Origin: Steinernema hermaphroditum
Lineage: Eukaryota; Nematoda; Chromadorea; Rhabditida; Steinernematidae
Assembly (NCBI GenBank): GCA_030435675.1
Contig: CM059624.1
Coordinates: 328,259-392,258 of the forward strand
DNA: 64,000 nt
Direction: 5' to 3'
Positions 11,581 through 23,998 of this stretch are shown one piece after another (position 1 is the first letter of the stretch; every line of letters begins with the position of its first letter). The notes beneath the pieces were generated by a model that made no database searches, was not told the origin of the DNA, and saw nothing but the letters and a program-made list of their open reading frames with translations. A program made the translations under genes and the position numbers.

Positions 11581-14500
11581 TTGAAAGTTTTGCAGGAAAC
11601 TAAGATAGTCCACAGGAAATCCAACGAGAGTAGGCGCGTTCGATCAGGCTCGTGCAGTTCTACAAGATCCAATCATAAAAATGCTATGGTACTTTGGAGC
11701 AGGAGGGTCAGATGCAGAGCTCTTGGTGTGAGCAAGGGCCCTGCTGTCTCGAATTGAAAGTTTTGCAGGAAACTAAGATAGTCCACAGGAAATCCAACGA
11801 GAGTAGGCGCGTTCGATCAGGCTCGTGCAGTTCTACACGATCCAATCATAAAAATGCTATGGTACTTTGGAGCAGGAGGGTCAGATGCAGAGCTCTTGGT
11901 GTGAGCAAGGGCCCTGCTGTCTCGAATTGAAAGTTTTGCAGGAAACTAAGATAGTCCACAGGAAATCCAACGGGAGTAGGCGCGTTCGATCAGGCTCGTG
12001 CAGTTCTACAAGATCCAATCATAAAAATGCTATGGTACTTTGGAGCAGGAGGGTCAGATGCAGAGCTCTTGGTGTGAGCAAGGGCCCTGCTGTCTCGAAT
12101 TGAAAGTTTTGCAGGAAACTAAGATAGTCCACAGGAAATCCAACGAGAGTAGGCGCGTTCGATCAGGCTCGTGCAGTTCTACAAGATCCAATCATAAAAA
12201 TGCTATGGTACTTTGGAGCAGGAGGGTCAGATGCAGAGCTCTTTGTGTGAGCAAGGGCCCTGCTGTCTCGAATTGAAAGTTTTGCAGGAAACTAAGATAG
12301 TCCACAGTAAATCCAACGAGAGTAGGCGCGTTCGATCAGGCTCGTGCAGTTCTACAAGATCCAATCATAAAAATGCTATGGTACTTTGGAGCAGGAGGGT
12401 CAGATGCAGAGCTCTTGGTGTGAGCAAGGGCCCTGCTGTCTCGAATTGAAAGTTTTGCAGGAAACTAAGATAGTCCACAGTAAATCCAACGAGAGTAGGC
12501 GCGTTCGATCAGGCTCGTGCAGTTCTACAAGATCCAATCATAAAAATGCTATGGTACTTTGGAGCAGGAGGGTCAGATGCAGAGCTCTTGGTGTGAGCAA
12601 GGGCCCTGCTGTCTCGAATTGAAAGTTTTGCAGGAAACTAAGATAGTCCACAGGAAATCCAACGAGAGTAGGCGCGTTCGATCAGGCTCGTGCAGTTCTA
12701 CAAGATCCAATCATAAAAATGCTATGGTACTTTGGAGCAGGAGGGTCAGATGCAGAGCTCTTGGTGTGAGCAAGGGCCCTGCTGTCTCGAATTGAAAGTT
12801 TTGCAGGAAACTAAGATAGTCCACAGGAAATCCAACGAGAGTAGGCGCGTTCGATCAGGCTCGTGCAGTTCTACAAGATCCAATCATAAAAATGCTATGG
12901 TACTTTGGAGCAGGAGGGTCAGATGCAGAGCTCTTGGTGTGAGCAAGGGCCCTGCTGTCTCGAATTGAAAGTTTTGCAGGAAACTAAGATAGTCCACAGG
13001 AAATCCAACGAGAGTAGGCGCGTTCGATCAGGCTCGTGCAGTTCTACAAGATCCAATCATAAAAATGCTATGGTACTTTGGAGCAGGAGGGTCAGATGCA
13101 GAGCTCTTGGTGTGAGCAAGGGCCCTGCTGTCTCGAATTGAAAGTTTTGCAGGAAACTAAGATAGTCCACAGGAAATCCAACGAGAGTAGGCGCGTTCGA
13201 TCAGGCTCGTGCAGTTCTACAAGATCCAATCATAAAAATGCTATGGTACTTTGGAGCAGGAGGGTCAGATGCAGAGCTCTTGGTGTGAGCAAGGGCCCTG
13301 CTGTCTCGAATTGAAAGTTTTGCAGGAAACTAAGATAGTCCACAGGAAATCCAACGAGAGTAGGCGCGTTCGATCAGGCTCGTGCAGTTCTACAAGATCC
13401 AATCATAAAAATGCTATGGTACTTTGGAGCAGGAGGGTCAGATGCAGAACTCTTGGTGTGAGCAAGGGCCCTGTCTGTCTCGAATTGAAAGTTTTGCAGG
13501 AAACTAAGATAGTCCACAGGAAATCCAACGAGAGTAGGCGCGTTCGATCAGGCTCGTGCAGTTCTACAAGATCCAATCATAAAAATGCTATGGTACTTTG
13601 GAGCAGGAGGGTCAGATGCAGAACTCTTTGTGTGAACAAGGGCCCTATCTGTCTCGAATTGAAAGTTTTGCAGGAAACTAAGATAGTCCACAGTAAATCC
13701 AACGAGAGTAGGCGCGTTCGATCAGGCTCGTGCAGTTCTACAAGATCCAATCATAAAAATGCTATGGTACTTTGGAGCAGGAGGGTCAGATGCAGAGCTC
13801 TTGGTGTGAGCAAGGGCCCTGTCTGTCTCGAATTGAAAGTTTTGCAGGAAACTAAGATAGTCCACAGGAAATCCAACGAGAGTAGGCGCGTTCGATCAGG
13901 CTCGTGCAGTTCTACAAGATCCAATCATAAAAATGCTATGGTACTTTGGAGCAGGAGGGTCAGATGCAGAACTCTTTGCATGAACAAGGGCCCTATCTGT
14001 CTCGAATTGAAAGTTTTGCAGGAAACTAAGATAGTCCACAGTAAATCCAACGAGAGTAGGCGCGTTCGATCAGGCTCGTGCAGTTCTACAAGATCCGAAT
14101 CATAAAAATGCTATGGTACTTTGGAGCAGGAGGGTCAGATGCAGAGCTCTTGGTGTGAACAAGGGCCCTATCTGTCTCGAATTGAAAGTTTTGCAGGAAA
14201 CTAAGATAGTCCACAGAAAATCCAACGAGAGTAGGCGCGTTCGATCAGGCTCGTGCAGTTCTACAAGATCCAATCATAAAAATGCTATGGTACTTTGGAG
14301 CAGGAGGGTCAGATGCAGAGCTCTTTGCATGAACAAGGCCCTATCTGTCTCGAATTGAAAGTTTTGCAGGAAACTAAGATAGTCCACAGTAAATCCAACG
14401 AGAGTAGGCGCGTTCGATCAGGCTCGTGCAGTTCTACAAGATCCGATCATAAAAATGCTATGGTACTTTGGAGCAGGAGGGTCAGATGCGGACCTCTTTG

Positions 14501-15507
14501 CATGAACAAGGGCCCTATCTGTCTCGAATTGAAAGTTTTGCAGGAAACTAAGATAGTCCACAAGAAATCCAAAGAGAGTAGGCGCGTTCGATCAGGCTCG
14601 TGCAGATCTACAAGATGGAATCATAAAAATGATATGGTACTTTGGAGCAGGAGGGTCAGATGCAGAGCTCTTGGTGTGAGCAAGGGCCCTGCTGTCTCGA
14701 ATTGAAAGTTTTGCAGGAAACTAAGATAGTCCGCAGGAAATCCAACGAGAGTAGGCGCGTTCGATCAGGCTCGTGCAGTTCTACACGATCCAATCATAAA
14801 AATGCTATGGTACTTTGGAGCAGGAGGGTCAGATGCAGAGCTCTTGGTGTGAGCAAGGGCCCTTCTGTCTCGAATTGAAAGTTTTGCAGGAAACTAAGAT
14901 AGTCCGCAGGAAATCCAACGAGAGTAGGCGCGTTCGATCAGGCTCGTGCAGTTCTACACGATCCAATCATAAAAATGCTATGGTACTTTGGAGCAGGAGG
15001 GTCAGATGCAGAGCTCTTGGTGTGAGCAAGGGCCCTTCTGTCTCGAATTGAAAGTTTTGCAGGAAACTAAGATAGTCCACAGGAAATCCAACGGGAGTAG
15101 GCGCGTTCGATCAGGCTCGTGCAGTTCTACAAGATCCAATCATAAAAATGCTATGGTACTTTGGAGCAGGAGGGTCAGATGCAGAACTCTTTGCATGAAC
15201 AAGGGCCCTATCTGTCTCGAATTGAAAGTTTTGCAGGAAACTAAGATAGTCCACAGTAAATCCAACGGGAGTAGGCGCGTTCGATCAGGCTCGTGCAGTT
15301 CTACAAGATCCAATCATAAAAATGCTATGGTACTTTGGAGCAGGAGGGTCAGATGCAGACCTCTTTGCATGAACAAGGCCCTATCTGTCTCGAATTGAAA
15401 GTTTTGCAGGAAACTAAGATAGTCCACAGTAAATCCAACGAGAGTAGGCGCGTTCGATCAGGCTCGTGCAGTTCTACAAGATCCGATCATAAAAATGCTA
15501 TGGTACT

Positions 15508-16424
15508 TTGGAGCAGGAGGGTCAGATGCGGACCTCTTTGCATGAACAAGGCCCTATCTGTCTCGAATTGAAAGTTTTGCAGGAAACTAAGATAGTCCAC
15601 AAGAAATCCAAAGAGAGTAGGCGCGTTCGATCAGGCTCGTGCAGATCTACAAGATGGAATCATAAAAATGATATGGTACTTTGGAGCAGGAGGGTCAGAT
15701 GCAGAGCTCTTGGTGTGAGCAAGGGCCCTGCTGTCTCGAATTGAAAGTTTTGCAGGAAACTAAGATAGTCCGCAGGAAATCCAACGAGAGTAGGCGCGTT
15801 CGATCAGGCTCGTGCAGTTCTACACGATCCAATCATAAAAATGCTATGGTACTTTGGAGCAGGAGGGTCAGATGCAGAGCTCTTGGTGTGAGCAAGGGCC
15901 CTTCTGTCTCGAATTGAAAGTTTTGCAGGAAACTAAGATAGTCCGCAGGAAATCCAACGAGAGTAGGCGCGTTCGATCAGGCTCGTGCAGTTCTACACGA
16001 TCCAATCATAAAAATGCTATGGTACTTTGGAGCAGGAGGGTCAGATGCAGAACTCTTGGTGTGAGCAAGGGCCCTGCTGTCTCGAATTGAAAGTTTTGCA
16101 GGAAACTAAGATAGTCCACAGTAATCCCAACGGGAATAGGCGCGTTCGATCAGGCTCGTGCAGTTCTACAAGATCCAATCATAAAAATGCTATGGTACTT
16201 TGGAGCAGGAGGGTCAGATGCAGAACTCTTGGTGTGAGCAAGGGCCCTGCTGTCTCGAATTGAAAGTTTTGCAGGAAACTAAGATAGTCCACAGGAAATC
16301 CAACGAGAGTAGGCGCGTTCGATCAGGCTCGTGCAGTTCTACAAGATCCAATCATAAAAATGCTATGGTACTTTGGAGCAGGAGGGGTCAGATGCAGAAC
16401 TCTTTGTATGAACAAGGGCCCTAA
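15508..16424 (+). repeat. Higher-order block, copy 1 (about 6 monomers)
   Basis: An ordered run of monomer types. It starts in a unit with GCGGACCTCTTTGC, followed by CAAGAAATCCAAAG with GCAGATCTACAAGATGG and AAAATGATATGG. Two CGCAGGAAATCC units with CTACACGATCC come next, then a CAGTAATCCCAACGGG unit, a CAGGAAATCC unit and a unit with AGGAGGGGTCAG. The same order recurs near 19.3 and 22.7 kb, so this is a duplicated multi-monomer segment. A partial version starts near 14.47 kb. Confidence 0.75.
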
Positions 16425-18437
16425 CTGTCTCGAATTGAAAGTTTTGCAGGAAACTAAGATAGTCCACAGTAAATCCCAACGAGAGTAGGCGCGTTCGATC
16501 AGGCTCGTGCAGTTCTACAAGATCCGAATCATAAAAATGCTATGGTACTTTGGAGCAGGAGGGTCAGATGCAGAGCTCTTGGTGTGAGCAAGGGCCCTGC
16601 TGTCTCGAATTGAAAGTTTTGCAGGAAACTAAGATAGTCCACAGTAAATCCAACGAGAGTAGGCGCGTTCGATCAGGCTCGTGCAGTTCTACAAGATCGA
16701 ATCATAAAAATGCTATGGTACTTTGGAGCAGGAGGGTCAGATGCAGAGCTCTTGGTGTGAGCAAGGGCCCTGCTGTCTCGAATTGAAAGTTTTGCAGGAA
16801 ACTAAGATAGTCCACAGGAAATCCAACGGGAGTAGGCGCGTTCGATCAGGCTCGTGCAGTTCTACAAGATCCAATCATAAAAATGCTATGGTACTTTGGA
16901 GCAGGAGGGTCAGATGCAGAACTCTTTGCATGAACAAGGGCCCTATCTGTCTCGAATTGAAAGTTTTGCAGGAAACTAAGATAGTCCACAGTAAATCCAA
17001 CGAGAGTAGGCGCGTTCGATCAGGCTCGTGCAGTTCTACAAGATCCGATCATAAAAATGCTATGGTACTTTGGAGCAGGAGGGTCAGATGCAGAACTCTT
17101 TGCATGAACAAGGGCCCTATCTGTCTCGAATTGAAAGTTTTGCAGGAAACTAAGATAGTCCACAGTAAATCCAACGAGAGTAGGCGCGTTCGATCAGGCT
17201 CGTGCAGTTCTACAAGATCCGAATCATAAAAATGCTATGGTACTTTGGAGCAGGAGGGTCAGATGCAGAGCTCTTGGTGTGAGCAAGGGCCCTGCTGTCT
17301 CGAATTGAAAGTTTTGCAGGAAACTAAGATAGTCCACAGTAATCCCAACGGGAATAGGCGCGTTCGATCAGGCTCGTGCAGTTCTACAAGATCCAATCAT
17401 AAAAATGCTATGGTACTTTGGAGCAGGAGGGTCAGATGCAGAACTCTTTGCATGAACAAGGGCCCTATCTGTCTCGAATTGAAAGTTTTGCAGGAAACTA
17501 AGATAGTCCACAGTAAATCCAACGAGAGTAGGCGCGTTCGATCAGGCTCGTGCAGTTCTACAAGATCCGATCATAAAAATGCTATGGTACTTTGGAGCAG
17601 GAGGGTCAGATGCAGAGCTCTTGGTGTGAGCAAGGGCCCTGCTGTCTCGAATTGAAAGTTTTGCAGGAAACTAAGATAGTCCACAGTAAATCCAACGAGA
17701 GTAGGCGCGTTCGATCAGGCTCGTGCAGTTCTACAAGATGGAATCATAAAAATGCTATGGTACTTTGGAGCAGGAGGGTCAGATGCAGAGCTCTTGGTGT
17801 GAGCAAGGGCCCTGCTGTCTCGAATTGAAAGTTTTGCAGGAAACTAAGATAGTCCACAGGAAATCCAACGAGAGTAGGCGCGTTCGATCAGGCTCGTGCA
17901 GTTCTACAAGATCCAATCATAAAAATGCTATGGTACTTTGGAGCAGGAGGGTCAGATGCAGAACTCTTTGCATGAACAAGGGCCCTATCTGTCTCGAATT
18001 GAAAGTTTTGCAGGAAACTAAGATAGTCCACAGTAAATCCAACGAGAGTAGGCGCGTTCGATCAGGCTCGTGCAGTTCTACAAGATCCGATCATAAAAAT
18101 GCTATGGTACTTTGGAGCAGGAGGGTCAGATGCAGAACTCTTTGTATGAACAAGGGCCCTATCTGTCTCGAATTGAAAGTTTTGCAGGAAACTAAGATAG
18201 TCCACAGTAAATCCAACGAGAGTAGGCGCGTTCGATCAGGCTCGTGCAGTTCTACAAGATCCGAATCATAAAAATGCTATGGTACTTTGGAGCAGGAGGG
18301 TCAGATGCAGAACTCTTGGTGTGAACAAGGGCCCTATCTGTCTCGAATTGAAAGTTTTGCAGGAAACTAAGATAGTCCACAGTAAATCCAACGAGAGTAG
18401 GCGCGTTCGATCAGGCTCGTGCAGTTCTACAAGATCC

Positions 18438-18545
18438 AGGAGGGAAAAATTTTTTTAAACCCTCTTCTCATTTAAATTTTTGGAAAAAAATATCCCTAAT
18501 TCCAACAAGTAGGCGCTTCATCAGGCTCTGCAGTTCTAAAGATTC
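18438..18545 (+). other. Aberrant A/T-rich patch in satellite
   Basis: After CTACAAGATCC the sequence switches to AGGAGGGAAAAATTTTTTT and another 40 or so A/T-rich bases. It then re-enters the monomer at TCCAACAAGTAGGCGC with many missing bases (for example GCGCTTCATCAGGCTCTGC). The loss of single and double bases in each block looks like an unpolished long-read segment or a misjoin. The A/T-rich part has no recognised identity. Confidence 0.7.
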
Positions 18546-19256
18546 ATAAAAATGCTATGGTACTTTGGAGCAGGAGGGTCAGATGCGGACCTCTTTGCAT
18601 GAACAAGGCCCTATCTGTCTCGAATTGAAAGTTTTGCAGGAAACTAAGATAGTCCACAAGAAATCCAAAGAGAGTAGGCGCGTTCGATCAGGCTCGTGCA
18701 GATCTACAAGATGGAATCATAAAAATGATATGGTACTTTGGAGCAGGAGGGTCAGATGCAGAGCTCTTGGTGTGAGCAAGGGCCCTGCTGTCTCGAATTG
18801 AAAGTTTTGCAGGAAACTAAGATAGTCCGCAGGAAATCCAACGAGAGTAGGCGCGTTCGATCAGGCTCGTGCAGTTCTACAAGATCCAATCATAAAAATG
18901 CTATGGTACTTTGGAGCAGGAGGGTCAGATGCAGAGCTCTTGGTGTGAGCAAGGGCCCTGCTGTCTCGAATTGAAAGTTTTGCAGGAAACTAAGATAGTC
19001 CACAGTAAACCCAACGGGAGTAGGCGCGTTCGATCAGGCTCGTGCAGTTCTACAAGATCGAATCATAAAAATGCTATGGTACTTTGGAGCAGGAGGGTCA
19101 GATGCAGAAATCTTTGCATGAACAAGGCCCTATCTGTCTCGAATTGAAAGTTTTGCAGGAAACTAAGATAGTCCACAGTAAATCCAACGAGAGTAGGCGC
19201 GTTCGATCAGGCTCGTGCAGTTCTACAAGATCCGATCATAAAAATGCTATGGTACT

Positions 19257-20173
19257 TTGGAGCAGGAGGGTCAGATGCGGACCTCTTTGCATGAACAAGG
19301 CCCTATCTGTCTCGAATTGAAAGTTTTGCAGGAAACTAAGATAGTCCACAAGAAATCCAAAGAGAGTAGGCGCGTTCGATCAGGCTCGTGCAGATCTACA
19401 AGATGGAATCATAAAAATGATATGGTACTTTGGAGCAGGAGGGTCAGATGCAGAGCTCTTGGTGTGAGCAAGGGCCCTGCTGTCTCGAATTGAAAGTTTT
19501 GCAGGAAACTAAGATAGTCCGCAGGAAATCCAACGAGAGTAGGCGCGTTCGATCAGGCTCGTGCAGTTCTACACGATCCAATCATAAAAATGCTATGGTA
19601 CTTTGGAGCAGGAGGGTCAGATGCAGAGCTCTTGGTGTGAGCAAGGGCCCTGCTGTCTCGAATTGAAAGTTTTGCAGGAAACTAAGATAGTCCGCAGGAA
19701 ATCCAACGAGAGTAGGCGCGTTCGATCAGGCTCGTGCAGTTCTACACGATCCAATCATAAAAATGCTATGGTACTTTGGAGCAGGAGGGTCAGATGCAGA
19801 ACTCTTGGTGTGAGCAAGGGCCCTGCTGTCTCGAATTGAAAGTTTTGCAGGAAACTAAGATAGTCCACAGTAATCCCAACGGGAATAGGCGCGTTCGATC
19901 AGGCTCGTGCAGTTCTACAAGATCCAATCATAAAAATGCTATGGTACTTTGGAGCAGGAGGGTCAGATGCAGAACTCTTGGTGTGAGCAAGGGCCCTGCT
20001 GTCTCGAATTGAAAGTTTTGCAGGAAACTAAGATAGTCCACAGGAAATCCAACGAGAGTAGGCGCGTTCGATCAGGCTCGTGCAGTTCTACAAGATCCAA
20101 TCATAAAAATGCTATGGTACTTTGGAGCAGGAGGGGTCAGATGCAGAACTCTTTGTATGAACAAGGGCCCTAA
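19257..20173 (+). repeat. Higher-order block, copy 2
   Basis: It repeats the order of monomer variants seen at 15508-16424: GCGGACCTC start, CAAGAAATCC with GCAGATCTAC, two CGCAGGAAATCC/CTACACGATCC units, a CAGTAATCCC unit, a CAGGAAATCC unit and an AGGAGGGGTCAG unit. The start lies 3749 bp after copy 1. A shorter related run begins at 18565, 692 bp (4 monomers) upstream. Confidence 0.75.
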
Positions 20174-22723
20174 CTGTCTCGAATTGAAAGTTTTGCAGGA
20201 AACTAAGATAGTCCACAGTAATCCCAACGGGAATAGGCGCGTTCGATCAGGCTCGTGCAGTTCTACAAGATCCAATCATAAAAATGCTATGGTACTTTGG
20301 AGCAGGAGGGTCAGATGCAGAACTCTTGGTGTGAGCAAGGGCCCTGCTGTCTCGAATTGAAAGTTTTGCAGGAAACTAAGATAGTCCACAGTAAATCCAA
20401 CGAGAGTAGGCGCGTTCGATCAGGCTCGTGCAGTTCTACAAGATCCGATCATAAAAATGCTATGGTACTTTGGAGCAGGAGGGTCAGATGCGGAACTCTT
20501 TGCATGAACAAGGGCCCTATCTGTCTCGAATTGAAAGTTTTGCAGGAAACTAAGATAGTCCACAGTAAATCCAACGAGAGTAGGCGCGTTCGATCAGGCT
20601 CGTGCAGTTCTACAAGATCCGATCATAAAAATGCTATGGTACTTTGGAGCAGGAGGGTCAGATGCAGAGCTCTTGGTGTGAGCAAGGGCCCTGCTGTCTC
20701 GAATTGAAAGTTTTGCAGGAAACTAAGATAGTCCACAGTAAATCCCAACGGGAATAGGCGCGTTCGATCAGGCTCTTGCAGTTCTACAAGATCGAATCAT
20801 AAAAATGCTATGGTACTTTGGAGCAGGAGGGTCAGATGCAGAAATCTTTGCATGAACAAGGGCCCTATCTGTCTCGAATTGAAAGTTTTGCAGGAAACTA
20901 AGATAGTCCACAGTAAATCCAACGAGAGTAGGCGCGTTCGATCAGGCTCGTGCAGTTCTACAAGATCCGATCATAAAAATGCTATGGTACTTTGGAGCAG
21001 GAGGGTCAGATGCAGAACTCTTTGCATGAACAAGGGCCCTTCTGTCTCGAATTGAAAGTTTTGCAGGAAACTAAGATAGTCCACAGGAAATCCAAAGAGA
21101 GTAGGCGCGTTCGATCAGGCTCGTGCAGATCTACAAGATCGAATCATAAAAATGCTATGGTACTTTGGAGCAGGAGGGTCAGATGCAGAGCTCTTGGTGT
21201 GAGCAAGGGCCCTGCTGTCTCGAATTGAAAGTTTTGCAGGAAACTAAGATAGTCCACAAGAAATCCAAAGAGAGTAGGCGCGTTCGATCAGGCTCGTGCA
21301 GATCTACAAGATGGAATCATAAAAATGATATGGTACTTTGGAGCAGGAGGGTCACATGCGGAACTCTTTGCATGAACAAGGCCCTATCTGTCTCGAATTG
21401 AAAGTTTTGCAGGAAACTAAGATAGTCCACAGGAAATCCAACGAGAGTAGGCGCGTTCGATCAGGCTCGTGCAGTTCTACAAGATCCGATCATAAAAATG
21501 CTATGGTACTTTGGAGCAGGAGGGTCAGATGCGGACCTCTTTGCATGAACAAGGCCCTGTCTGTCTCGAATTGAAAGTTTTGCAGGAAACTAAGATAGTC
21601 CACAAGAAATCCAAAGAGAGTAGGCGCGTTCGATCAGGCTCGTGCAGATCTACAAGATGGAATCATAAAAATGATATGGTACTTTGGAGCAGGAGGGTCA
21701 GATGCGGACCTCTTTGCATGAACAAGGCCCTATCTGTCTCGAATTGAAAGTTTTGCAGGAAACTAAGATAGTCCACAGTAAATCCAACGAGAGTAGGCGC
21801 GTTCGATCAGGCTCGTGCAGTTCTACAAGATCCGAATCATAAAAATGCTATGGTACTTTGGAGCAGGAGGGTCAGATGCGGAGCTCTTTGCATGAACAAG
21901 GCCCTATCTGTCTCGAATTGAAAGTTTTGCAGGAAACTAAGATAGTCCACAGTAAATCCAACGAGAGTAGGCGCGTTCGATCAGGCTCGTGCAGTTCTAC
22001 AAGATCCGATCATAAAAATGCTATGGTACTTTGGAGCAGGAGGGTCAGATGCGGACCTCTTTGCATGAACAAGGGCCCTGTCTGTCTCGAATTGAAAGTT
22101 TTGCAGGAAACTAAGATAGTCCACAAGAAATCCAAAGAGAGTAGGCGCGTTCGATCAGGCTCGTGCAGATCTACAAGATGGAATCATAAAAATGATATGG
22201 TACTTTGGAGCAGGAGGGTCAGATGCAGAGCTCTTGGTGTGAGCAAGGGCCCTGCTGTCTCGAATTGAAAGTTTTGCAGGAAACTAAGATAGTCCGCAGG
22301 AAATCCAACGAGAGTAGGCGCGTTCGATCAGGCTCGTGCAGTTCTACAAGATCCGATCATAAAAATGCTATAGTACTTTGGAGCAGGAGGGTCAGATGCA
22401 GAGCTCTTGGTGTGAGCAAGGGCCCTGCTGTCTCGAATTGAAAGTTTTGCAGGAAACTAAGATAGTCCACAGTAATCCCAACGGGAATAGGCGCGTTCGA
22501 TCAGGCTCTTGCAGTTCTACAAGATGGAATCATAAAAATGCTATGGTACTTTGGAGCAGGAGGGTCAGATGCAGAAATCTTTGCATGAACAAGGCCCTAT
22601 CTGTCTCGAATTGAAAGTTTTGCAGGAAACTAAGATAGTCCACAGTAAATCCAACGAGAGTAGGCGCGTTCGATCAGGCTCGTGCAGTTCTACAAGATCC
22701 GATCATAAAAATGCTATGGTACT

Positions 22724-23640
22724 TTGGAGCAGGAGGGTCAGATGCGGACCTCTTTGCATGAACAAGGCCCTATCTGTCTCGAATTGAAAGTTTTGCAGGA
22801 AACTAAGATAGTCCACAAGAAATCCAAAGAGAGTAGGCGCGTTCGATCAGGCTCGTGCAGATCTACAAGATGGAATCATAAAAATGATATGGTACTTTGG
22901 AGCAGGAGGGTCAGATGCAGAGCTCTTGGTGTGAGCAAGGGCCCTGCTGTCTCGAATTGAAAGTTTTGCAGGAAACTAAGATAGTCCGCAGGAAATCCAA
23001 CGAGAGTAGGCGCGTTCGATCAGGCTCGTGCAGTTCTACACGATCCAATCATAAAAATGCTATGGTACTTTGGAGCAGGAGGGTCAGATGCAGAGCTCTT
23101 GGTGTGAGCAAGGGCCCTGCTGTCTCGAATTGAAAGTTTTGCAGGAAACTAAGATAGTCCGCAGGAAATCCAACGAGAGTAGGCGCGTTCGATCAGGCTC
23201 GTGCAGTTCTACACGATCCAATCATAAAAATGCTATGGTACTTTGGAGCAGGAGGGTCAGATGCAGAACTCTTGGTGTGAGCAAGGGCCCTGCTGTCTCG
23301 AATTGAAAGTTTTGCAGGAAACTAAGATAGTCCACAGTAATCCCAACGGGAATAGGCGCGTTCGATCAGGCTCGTGCAGTTCTACAAGATCCAATCATAA
23401 AAATGCTATGGTACTTTGGAGCAGGAGGGTCAGATGCAGAACTCTTGGTGTGAGCAAGGGCCCTGCTGTCTCGAATTGAAAGTTTTGCAGGAAACTAAGA
23501 TAGTCCACAGGAAATCCAACGAGAGTAGACGCGTTCGATCAGGCTCGTGCAGTTCTACAAGATCCAATCATAAAAATATATTTGGAGCGGAGGGGTCAGA
23601 TGCATAACTCTTTGTATGAACAAGGCCCTAACTGTCTCGA
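22724..23640 (+). repeat. Higher-order block, copy 3
   Basis: Third copy of the ordered monomer block, 3467 bp (about 20 monomers) after copy 2. It differs at its end, where the AGGAGGGGTCAG unit is replaced by a shortened monomer (AAAAATATATTTGGAGCGG), just upstream of the Tc5-like insertion. Confidence 0.7.
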
Positions 23641-23661
23641 ATTGAAAGTTTTGCAGGAAAC
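23496..23661 (+). repeat. Shortened satellite monomer (166 bp)
   Basis: It reads AAAAATATATTTGGAGCGGAG, a partial loss of the GCTATGGTACTT segment, with the GCATAACTC variant of this subfamily. Confidence 0.8.
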
Positions 23662-23834
23662 TAAGATAGTCCACAGTAATCCCAACGGGAATAGGCGCGT
23701 TCGATCAGGCTCGTGCAGTTCTACAAGATCCAATCATAAAAATGCTATGGTACTTTGGAGCAGGAGGGTCAGATGCAGAACTCTTGGTGTGAGCAAGGGC
23801 CCTGCTGTCTCGAATTGAAAGTTTTGCAGGAAAC

Positions 23835-23995
23835 TAAGATAGTCCACAGGAAATCCAACGAGAGTAGACGCGTTCGATCAGGCTCGTGCAGTTCTACAAG
23901 ATCCAATCATAAAAATTGGAGCGGAGGGGTCAGATGCATAACTCTTTGTATGAACAAGGCCCTAACTGTCTCGAATTGAAAGTTTTGCAGGAAAC
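23835..23995 (+). repeat. Shortened satellite monomer (161 bp) abutting the Tc5-like element
   Basis: It has the same 12-bp deletion and flanking variants as the unit at 3111-3271. Its 3' boundary is the TAA duplication of the Tc5-like element, so the transposon inserted exactly at the monomer junction. Confidence 0.85.
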
Positions 23996-23998
23996 TAA
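23996..23998. other. Target-site duplication, left (TAA)
   Basis: TAA immediately left of CAAGGG. With the right copy at 26377-26379 it reconstructs the intact satellite junction AACTAAGATAG. Confidence 0.88.

Larger units (their letters stand above)
1..23995 (+). repeat. 173-bp satellite array, segment A
   Basis: Head-to-tail copies of one monomer, about 138 by length. Taking the TAAGATAGTCC junction as position 1, the monomer runs through a GTAGGCGCGTTCGATCAGG block, an A5 tract (CATAAAAATG), GGAGCAGGAGGGTCAGATGC, a GGGCCC or GGCCC block and TCTCGAATTG, and ends GCAGGAAAC. Most units are 173 bp. Units with GGGCCCTATCTG or GGGCCCTGTCTG are 174 bp, and a few are 161-166 bp. Variation is concentrated at positions 13-32 (CAGTAAATCC, CAGGAAATCC, CGCAGGAAATCC, CAGTAATCCC, CAAGAAATCCAAAG), at the site after CAAGAT (CCAATC, CCGATC, GGAATC) and at 115-147. 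The first unit is cut by the window edge. From about 11.5 to 13.4 kb the units are nearly identical, which suggests recent local amplification. No host gene interrupts it. Confidence 0.97.

Noticed and set aside
1..23995. CRISPR array
   Set aside because: There are no unique spacers. The whole 173-bp unit repeats, the context is eukaryotic and there are no cas genes.
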